DNA of 64,000 nucleotides. Source: Odontocerum albicorne (taxonomy: Eukaryota; Arthropoda; Insecta; Trichoptera; Odontoceridae). Both the position numbers and the translations under genes were made by a program. Shown piece after piece: positions 57,235 to 64,000 of this stretch (position 1 is the first letter of the stretch; the number at the start of each line of letters is the position of its first letter). Under the pieces are notes generated by a model. That model made no database searches. It saw nothing but the letters and a program-made list of their open reading frames with translations, and had not been told where the DNA came from. The stretch is from contig OX463846.1 in NCBI GenBank assembly GCA_949825065.1, positions 17,084,205 to 17,148,204 on the forward strand, written 5' to 3'.

Positions 57235-58521
57235 TTGGGTCCTTACATGTGAAATTGGCGTTTTGTTTGGGAGGAACATAAAGTTGATTTTTTTTTAATA
57301 TAATATATTTATTTAATCAAAGTATGTACCATTGCTATCTATGCACTTTTGCCATCTCATAGATAGTTCATCGATCCCTTTACTAAAAAAACCATTCGGA
57401 CGGGAATCAATAAAATCTTTGAAGTCGGTTTGGACTGCCCCATCGGAGTTGAATTTTTTCCCTTGCAAGAAGTTAACCAAATTTCGAAAAAAATAGTAAT
57501 CTGTTGGGGCAAGGTCCGGAGAGTACGGTGGATGTCTTAGACATTCCAATTGAAGCTCTTCTAATTTGGTAGCCGTCTGTTGTGCAGTGTGTGGTCTAGC
57601 GTTATCATGAAGCAGCAGTGGCCTAGAGCGATTAACCAGCCTCGGTTGTTTAGCAGCTAGCTTTTCCATCATGGTTTGCAGTTGCTGACAATAGACATCT
57701 GCCGTAATCGTCTGACCAGATTTAAGAAAGCTGTAGTGAACGACACCAGCACTAGTCCACCAAACGCTCACAAGTAACTTTTTTGGAGTCAATTTTCGCT
57801 TGGGGCATGGTTTGGCTGGTTCGGCAGGGTTCAGCCATTGCGATGAGCGCTTCCGATTATCATACAGGATCCACTTTTCATCACAGGTAATGATTCGATT
57901 CAAAATCCCTTCATTATTGTGCCGGTTGAGTAATGCAACGCAGCAGTCAACGCGCGTTTGTTGATTTGCTTCACTCAATTCGTGAGGTACCCACTTTTCA
58001 AGCTTTTTCACCTTCCCAATTTGCTTCAAGTGGATTAAAACAGTTTTATCACTAACACCGCAGCCTGCAGCTAACTCGGACGTGGTTTGCGATGGATCCG
58101 CTTCCACAATAGCCTTCAATTCTTCATTATCAACTTTGGTCTCCGGCCGTCTACGGGGCTTGTTCTGCAGGTCGAAATTTCCAGAACGAAAACGTTGGAA
58201 CCAAAAACGCACTGTGTTTTCTTTTGCGGCACCGTCGCCATACACATCATTAATCCTTCGAGCCGTTTCTGCAGCACTGGTGCCACGGTGGAACTCGTAC
58301 TCGTAAATAACGCGATATTTCAAGTTTTCCATTTTGTAAACTGAGTGACGCAAAGAAAAAAAACAATTGAGAAAAAAACAAATGAATTATAATTTTCGAA
58401 ACACAAATACTTGAGTAAATAGCTGTATAAATTTGAGTTTGAAATTCTTAACCAAAGAGAAGATATTTGAGATCAAAGTTGCAAGTACGGCAAAACGCCG
58501 GTTTCGTATGTGGGGACCTAA
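57235..58521 (-). mobile_element. Full-length mariner (cecropia type), 1287 bp
   Basis: Terminal inverted repeats of 31 bp: left TTGGGTCCTTACATGTGAAA, right (complement) TTAGGTCCCCACATACGAAA, both continuing to GGCGTTTTG. TA flanks both ends (57233-57234 and 58522-58523). The single ORF is uninterrupted. All seven differences between the two TIRs are transitions. Length and layout are standard for mariner. Confidence 0.95.
57313..58332 (-). CDS. Mariner transposase, intact
   Basis: It cuts and pastes the element at TA sites. The protein is 339 residues, normal for mariner. The N-terminal half holds two helix-turn-helix DNA-binding domains (EYRVIYEYEF-like helix early, and ELAAGCGVSDKTVLIHLKQI at ~86-105), the linker WVPHEL (114-119), and the catalytic triad: D151 in TCDEKW, D243 in LLHDNARPH and D278 in YSPDLAPTDYYFF, spaced as D,D34D. 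It ends in the usual MRWQKCIDSNGTYFD. The true start is ATG at 58332-58330 (MENLKYR); an upstream in-frame TTG would add seven residues but is not needed. All catalytic residues are present, so it could be active. Overlapping plus-strand frames are shadows. Residue pattern is closest to the cecropia subfamily that includes the SETMAR transposase domain. Confidence 0.97.
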   Translation of the reverse strand: MENLKYRVIYEYEFHRGTSAAETARRINDVYGDGAAKENTVRFWFQRFRSGNFDLQNKPRRRPETKVDNEELKAIVEADPSQTTSELAAGCGVSDKTVLIHLKQIGKVKKLEKWVPHELSEANQQTRVDCCVALLNRHNNEGILNRIITCDEKWILYDNRKRSSQWLNPAEPAKPCPKRKLTPKKLLVSVWWTSAGVVHYSFLKSGQTITADVYCQQLQTMMEKLAAKQPRLVNRSRPLLLHDNARPHTAQQTATKLEELQLECLRHPPYSPDLAPTDYYFFRNLVNFLQGKKFNSDGAVQTDFKDFIDSRPNGFFSKGIDELSMRWQKCIDSNGTYFD

Positions 58522-59209
58522 TATTATATTAATGTATTTCAAAAATAAATAAATTTAAAATGCTACGCTCCAGCAACTCGCATTTTATACGTTACCCAAA
58601 CAAATTTATGGTCGGTAGCTCAAAGAAATAATAACCCTACCGCGATTCAATGAATCGAAATACATAAAGCGCCGCAGCTTTTCAAACTAAACAACTTCCA
58701 GCTCCAAGCTGAAGCCCCTGCAGTGCAAACGCTGAACTGTTTTGAGTTTTATTGTTCAAACGAATGTTTATGAAACGTTGAAAATAAAATTAAAAAAAAA
58801 ACGTTATAAACGCTCTTGTGTTAACACCAAAAAATGGTTTCCATTTTGTACATAAAAAAGCAACTTATGTATTAAAAAAACATTAAGTTTTTCGAAATAA
58901 AATACTTTCGGTTCTAAAGGTTTGTTTGAAATTAATTAAATTATATTCGTTATGTATTTTTGCGTTTTCTTTTTATCTTTTAACCCTTAGCTTCGAAGTG
59001 CTATGCTTTGGATAATTTGAAATATATAAAGAAAAGTATAATCCATTATCTTCCATTTTCCTCTCCCTACTCTCCAGCCTCACATACTGTGCATCATGAT
59101 ATAAGTTGATTTTATTTGTTCTATTTTGCCAACATGCTTCTAAATATCAGGTGCTACTTTAATATTGTTTTACTAAAAATTATCATAATTTACTTATTTG
59201 TTCAAGGTT
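58522..59209. other. Gene-free stretch
   Basis: No gene recognised. Confidence 0.5.
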
Positions 59210-59302
59210 GGTTTTCATTTAACACCTCGTCTAAGATGTTTCTGGTTGGTTGGAAGTGGCTGTCACTTGGTAACAAACCCTCCAAGTTGTACTGTATATA
59301 AC
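59210..59302 (+). mobile_element. SINE-A fragment
   Basis: TTTCTGGTTGGTTGGAAGTG, GTCACTTGGTAACAAACCCT and CCAAGTTGTACTGTATATAA match the SINE-A body and tail. Confidence 0.6.
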
Positions 59303-59561
59303 CAGAAGAACGATATCTACAAATATCTGGAGTGAGTTTTGTAAACATGGTCTAGTTTAATTTCAAAGGGAGTTCGAACGGAGTTAGTATAATTTGAAAC
59401 GGAGTTTAGAACAATTACAAACACAGAAGAGGTCACAAATGATTCATTTCTATCCTCACACTCTACTTATAAATAACATGTTATATTTCTTCTCAGCCAT
59501 CAATTCTACTTCTATGGAAAATATAGAAGATGAATTGGTTTGAATTGAGTTACATGGCATT

Positions 59562-59716
59562 TATTTATTTTACACATGACAAGAAATATACATAATTTGC
59601 AAAAAAACAGGAGGTTATTTAATTTGGACACACAATTTTAATGGATCTGGGTTTGTTGCCTTTCATTTGTCGTGTCCCCAGTAAACTAGGCTTTTGCCTG
59701 AATCTCACTGAGGACA
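59562..59716 (+). repeat. Dispersed repeat C, near complete
   Basis: It runs from TTATTTATTTTACACATGAC through TTTTAATGGATCTGGGTTTG and CCCCAGTAAACTAGGCTTTT to CACTGAGGACA, about 90% like the copy at 20391-20567 in the opposite orientation. CTCACTGAGG then repeats twice more to 59760. Confidence 0.85.
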
Positions 59717-60353
59717 TGATCTCACTGAGGACATAACATTGTATGTATCTCACTGAGGCATTGGATTGAAGAGTTTGAGTACTTAAGCTTGCAGTAGAAA
59801 TAAATTGTAGTGAATTTTTGTGTAAACGCTTTCTTACTGATGGGTCCGTCGCCGTCGGGGAGGAAATGTCTCCAAGATAATATTGCGGGTAATGTTTTAA
59901 TCATAAAATTGGTAATATACCAAAATTCATTGTATTGCATTCTGTTCTAGACTAGATAATATATAATGGTTTATTTGTGCAAGCTCTATAATAACTGATT
60001 GAACTGTTAAGACAGGAAATAAATTAAATACAATAAGATAGTTGCAATTAAATATACTTGTCGGGAATCGATAGAGGAAATGGTGTTGTGATTAATCTTC
60101 ACCAGAAACATCCAATCGGCTATTTTCTTAATGTTACCGATTTCTAAAATATGTTTTTGATAAATGTATGGATGAGATTGTGATATTTGTAATTAATTTC
60201 TTTGAATTGGTGCTGTAAGCCAAGAGTTGGCTCACGTGATACGTACTCGTAATTATGTCTCATAACCTATCAAATTAAATTGAAATGTTTTGACAAAATA
60301 AATAATAATAATAACCAGTTAAAAGTACCAACCCGTTTTTTTTCGTGTTCATA

Positions 60354-60424
60354 TGTCCTCAGTAAGACACAGAAAAAAAAATATTTACAGGAGTCAAAAT
60401 CAATTACAGGCAACAAACCTAGAT
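60354..60424 (-). repeat. Dispersed repeat C, partial
   Basis: The complement carries TAGGTTTGTTGCCTG and TGTGTCTTACTGAGGA. Confidence 0.5.
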
Positions 60425-60599
60425 GTATCAATAACAGGCAGTAATCAATAACAGGCAACATACTCGTATATGCATTACTTGAAGGCGTCCACTTAAAATT
60501 ACTTGTTTGTGTTATGTTAAATTAATTAACAAAAAAAAATCAGTTTATGTTATGTTTTTCGCGTCGTTAACCTCTCTATGAAGGATAGAAGAAAATTGA

Positions 60600-60790
60600 A
60601 TTTGTTGTGAATTGTATTTCATTGAATTATATGTTATTGTATTGCGTTGTGTCATATTTAGATATTTTGTGTAATTTTGCATTGCGTTGCGTTATATATC
60701 TTATTGTGTTGTATTACTTATTGTTCTGTTGTGTTGTGTTGCTTGCATTGTGTTGTTTCGGATTGTATTGTATTACGTTATTTTGATTTG
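60600..60790. repeat. Low-complexity TTGTGTTGTATTG region
   Basis: Irregular repeats of GTTGTGTTGT and TGTATTGTATTACG words without a fixed period. Confidence 0.7.
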
Positions 60791-61009
60791 TCATTCATTG
60801 TTTAATCCTTCTCCTACCTAATTATGCTTAATCCTACTTAACCATGTTTTTTGGTTTGTTTATATATGTAATCGTGTAAAATGTATAACTGTTAAAGGTT
60901 CATTTTATAGACCAGTCAAGAGACAAGAAACTCACCGATTGGGTATCATAAATTATTGCAATTTGATATGTTATTTATTTGAGCTTAACTACTATCGTAG
61001 CAATTTTTT

Positions 61010-61103
61010 TTTTATTTTATTTATTTTACATATGACAAGAAATATGCGTAATTGGCGAATAAACATCAGATAATTGAATTTGGACACACAATTTTAATGG
61101 ATC
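61010..61103 (+). repeat. Dispersed repeat C, 5' part
   Basis: TTATTTTACATATGACAAGA through TTTGGACACACAATTTTAAT and GGATC match the first half of the repeat at 59562. Confidence 0.75.
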
Positions 61104-61654
61104 AATTAGATTAGATTAGAAAAATACTTTGATTTCCGAGGACTCTTATTTTTTACACATAGCGTAATTGCATGGAAAGTGATATTGTTGTTTTCTGTTA
61201 TTTTTATATGCCGAACCGTGTTACTTTATATTATTTTTATACTGAAACAAAAAAATTTGTAAAATAACATAAATTTGTTTTGTTTTTCATTTTTTAGAAT
61301 GAAACCTTTATTTTTCCACCACTGGTGGAACAAACTTAAACCAAACGTGAGAGGAAACCTGTTTAATTTCCTCGTAAATATTATGTTAAGCTCTCAAGAT
61401 AATCAATTCTGAAGGAAATTTTTGATCACATTCATCTGAACTTTGTTCAGTGTTTGTAACAATCTTAATATACAATATTTCAAACTTTTGATCAACAAAA
61501 TTCTTAGATTTGTTGAGCTTAAAAAATATTGTCGTTAATTTGATAGATAAAATATTACATGAAAAAGAGGTAAAAACTTTTCTTCACTTGATAAATTTCT
61601 AGATTTTGTCCAGTTCAAGAAAGAGTTTATTTATTTATTTAACACTTTTATTGC

Positions 61655-61725
61655 AATACAATCTGGCGGGTTTATTGGTAGGTGGAAATCTCTTCCAACC
61701 AACCAGACAAAAGTAAATGAAGCAA
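61655..61725 (-). mobile_element. SINE-A fragment
   Basis: The complement reads GTCTGGTTGGTTGGAAGAGA and AATAAACCCGCCAGATTGTA, the body and tail of SINE-A. Confidence 0.6.
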
Positions 61726-61984
61726 GTTACGTGGTCGCATAATGCATAAATCATTCAAATGACTTTCCATCCCCACGAAATCCATAAACATATACGCGAG
61801 AACATGCCCACGAACCCCACAAAGACGGACAATCACCCGAACATTATTTTTCATATAAAGTGAAATATCATCAATCAAAAGGAAAGGAAAGGGTGGTGGA
61901 GAGGAAAGGAAAAGAAAAATCAGGAATGAAACACGTTATTTTACTGACTAGAAATTAAGAGTTTTTTCAGTCGCTTCTTAAAGC

Positions 61985-62165
61985 ATGCCAAGGACGGAGC
62001 GAGTCTTATATTGGTTTGTAACTGATTCCAGAGTCTCACTGCATGGACAGTAAAGGACGACGTAAAGAAAGAGGAGCGGTGAACTGGAAAGGCCAATAAA
62101 CAATCTATGTTTGAGCGTAGCGCTAATCCATGATTGGAAAGACGCCATAAAGAAAGAGTTCGTCT
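61985..62165 (+). repeat. Dispersed repeat D
   Basis: It has GAGCGAGTCTTATATTGGTT, AACTGATTCCAGAGTCTCAC, GACGACGTAAAGAAAGAGGA and CAATCTATGTTTGAGCGTAG, matching 56850-57035. Confidence 0.65.
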
Positions 62166-62325
62166 GGTAACAGAATTTATGAGCGTTAGATGTGCTCTAG
62201 TGTTGTTACCTCTTCACGTGTGGGCTAACACGAGCGATGACGAACTGTGAGTTACGTACCTATTCAAGTGGTTCTTAACCCGAAAGTTCTATTCATGCAA
62301 CAGTAGACAATATTGTATTCAAGCC
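62166..62325 (+). mobile_element. SINE-B fragment
   Basis: GTTGTTACCTCTTCACGTGT, CGATGACGAACTGTGAGTTA and TTCTTAACCCGAAAGTTCTA match the SINE-B body. It follows repeat D directly. Confidence 0.6.
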
Positions 62326-62514
62326 ACGTTATTCATTTAGATCGAATTACCAATTTGGGTACATTTAAAGGAATAATACGAATGGATGAAATAAATTTAA
62401 AAAACGCTCTCCCAATAATTGTAGTTACTTAATGGTGAAAGAGCAAGAATTCCATGTAATTTTATTTGATTTGCAAATGAATCTAAGTAGACTAGATTAA
62501 CAAATCAAATATAC

Positions 62515-62722
62515 AGTGAAAATGTAAGTGAGAGGCGTAGGAGAGTTGCACCGAAGAAAGTATCGTTGGATCAAATTATTGACGTTTTGAAAAAAAGAAA
62601 TGTCAAAGGTCAGAGAAATCATAGGAGTGATAAGATAAGGTATATGAATGTAGAGGAGGCGAAGGATACATGTAGAGATAGGAATTTCTGGCGCTGTGTC
62701 TGCTCTGCCCTACCCCCATAGG
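62515..62722 (+). mobile_element. LINE ORF2 C-terminal fragment
   Basis: The plus strand is open and reads KKVSLDQIIDVLKKRNVKGQ, then YMNVEEAKDTCRDRNFWRCV and CSALP before a stop. This is the basic, D-W ending C-terminus of an insect LINE ORF2. It is not from the same copy as the other fragments. The minus-strand ORF at 62603-62893 is a shadow. Confidence 0.6.
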
Positions 62723-63348
62723 AAAACTGCTTGTTGGTATGTACACATATGTTAGAATAAAAACAAAGTGTGAATATGAAGAGAAGCTATGGGCGAGAGG
62801 TAGGATCAAGGGTGGAAGCCAACGAATTAAAATGTATAGATTTTTTAATTCTGCAAAGTTTGAGTTTTCATATTCCAGCCATTTTATTTTCATTTCAATT
62901 AAATGTTTGTTCCAAGTTCAACAAAATAAAACCTCATTTATTCAGCCTAAAACAGCCGCAAAAACAGTCGTAAACGTCCCGCCTAATGTTGGTTACGGCA
63001 CTTCACTATAGTATAGAAACAATAGAAGCTTTCAGCTGCAAAGCTTTATGGTGCTTTGTGCTTTCGGTTGAGATGTAATTTATTTTGTGTAACATTTAGG
63101 GATTTGCACTTCCTGGAATTATCTTGAGGTGAATTTTCCTGATTCCTGGAATTACCATGATTGAAGCTTTACTTAAAATATTATTATTAACTTTGATTGA
63201 TAGATTATATTATATAGTTATTAAATCCGGTTTCGGAGGGCAGTGTCATGATTATTGGCATTTTATACCTGCTATATTTCTTCAGGCAGATTGTAACAGG
63301 GACTATGTTTGTTCATAGTACACAAATATTCACGTTAAGTATAGCATG

Positions 63349-63560
63349 ACGACCTCTGTGATTTATTTGGTAAGATGCCTGTCTACCAGCCCTGAGGTGA
63401 CCGGTTCAAATCCCGCCGAACCCCAGATTTTTCAAAACGGATTTCAGTCTGAATTTCCCTCATGGTCTCTTTAACATATTCTGGTTGGTTGGAAGAGATT
63501 GATACTTGGCAATAATCCCGCCAGGCTGTACAACGAAAGTGTAATACAATAATACAAAAA
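63349..63560 (+). mobile_element. SINE-A, reference full-length copy
   Basis: Head: CTGTGATTTATTTGGTAAGA (A-box region) and GGTTCAAATCC (B box, 63403-63413). Body: GATTTCAGTCTGAATTTCCC, TTCTGGTTGGTTGGAAGAGA, GCAATAATCCCGCCAGGCTG. Tail: ACAACGAAAGTGTAATACAA and a TAATACAAAAA end. This copy defines the family order used for the other fragments. Confidence 0.85.
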
Positions 63561-63574
63561 TATGTACTCGTACA

Positions 63575-64000
63575 TATCATCACACCGTGATCCTTGAGGG
63601 GTAGGCAAACAAAACAGATCGCAACAAAATTTCTGAACTATCACATCACATTCTCATCCTCCACCCTCATACATCTTGGCATGCGTAATATTTCATTATT
63701 TATATTTCTTCTTTGACTTTCTTTCCAAATCTGATTCACTTGGTTGTGCCTTGTTTTTCTCGGTCTATATCTTCCACATACACCATGCACTTCTATTTTG
63801 TCATTGTTTCGTTATTTATTCTTTTCACATGTCCAAACCCTATAAACGTTCATTTCTTAATTTTATTAATGATGTCTACTGTATATGCCGTCTTCTTCTT
63901 CTTCCTGGCACTGTTCCAACTCAATGCCTAGGTAGGCTGTTGGGGTTGGCTCTTCTCGTTCTCAGGCTGTATGTTCTTCGGTTTTGGATGTCGCTTTCAT
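63575..64000 (-). mobile_element. LINE 3' fragment, runs off the window
   Basis: The minus strand reads FGHVKRIN near 63835-63810 (decayed WFGHVERM) and ends with the complement of CACACCGTGATCCTTGAGGG. It is the third member of the family seen at 14055 and 30180; its 5' side continues beyond the window. Confidence 0.55.

Larger units (their letters stand above)
247..63572. repeat. Scattered octamer TACTCGTA, 30 copies
   Basis: Plus-strand TACTCGTA starts at 247, 3828, 6229, 12787, 24938, 32579, 33062, 39124, 40278, 40290, 41308, 48357, 48451, 48937, 51644, 53557, 54252, 55197, 55649, 58298, 60244, 60461 and 63565. The reverse complement TACGAGTA starts at 7206, 30914, 33519, 38837, 43130, 52692 and 53015. 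Flanks are otherwise unrelated, apart from a preference for A/T next to the word. At ~67% AT about one copy on either strand would be expected in 64 kb. A few copies lie in known units (satellite 32579, SINE-B 33062 and 54252, mariner codons 58298, dispersed repeat 3828). Function unknown. Confidence 0.85.

Noticed and set aside
58082..58344. Two plus-strand frames over the mariner
   Set aside because: Antisense shadows of the intact transposase.
62603..63011. Open frames on both strands (96, 90 and 67 residues)
   Set aside because: Overlap a LINE C-terminus read in another frame; no motif of their own.

Overview
The window looks like a gene-poor, repeat-rich stretch of an insect nuclear genome. 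It is AT-rich (roughly two thirds A+T by eye) and has no operons or compact genes. It is full of tRNA-derived SINEs, LINE fragments, mariner/Tc1, pogo and hAT-type elements, foldback elements and minisatellites. The intact mariner is of the cecropia type and the best-preserved LINE is a Jockey-clade element, which fits an insect. I cannot name the species from sequence alone.

Layout. 0-10 kb: three minisatellites (26, 35 and 45 bp units), a large foldback with hammerhead-like arms, LINE scraps. 10-20 kb: a Tc1-type MITE, LINE and SINE fragments, a possible cysteine-rich exon on the minus strand, a 108 bp tandem repeat. 20.6-24.8 kb: a nearly complete Jockey-type retrotransposon with an intact gag-like ORF1, an ORF2 carrying two frameshifts, and an 8 bp target duplication. 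25-29 kb: a dead mariner relative, a hAT-like element into which another inverted-repeat element has jumped, and a separate SINE family. 30-38 kb: LINE 3' ends, a 55 bp satellite, a pair of unassigned ORFs around a near-perfect palindrome, a pogo-like MITE, and a hAT MITE with a perfect 8 bp target duplication. 38-50 kb: SINEs, a 32 bp minisatellite, two more foldbacks of the second hammerhead-like family, and the best candidate host exon (minus strand, 46861-47141). 50-64 kb: a tRNA-like sequence, a CT microsatellite, a 64 bp minisatellite, a full-length mariner with an intact transposase, and more SINE and LINE copies.

How the parts work together. There is no host pathway here. The two intact reading frames of clear identity are the mariner transposase and the Jockey ORF1. 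The SINEs carry RNA polymerase III type A/B boxes and would depend on LINE machinery in trans. The MITEs would depend on transposases coded elsewhere.

Two signals stand out. First, the octamer TACTCGTA (either strand) occurs 30 times, mostly as isolated copies in unrelated flanks, where about one is expected by chance; 23 of the 30 lie on the plus strand. Second, two unrelated foldback families share a hammerhead-ribozyme-like core (CUGAnGA, stem II, GAAA, ACCGGUA) in which stem II differs in sequence but still pairs. All counts and coordinates were read by eye, so boundaries of degraded repeats are approximate.
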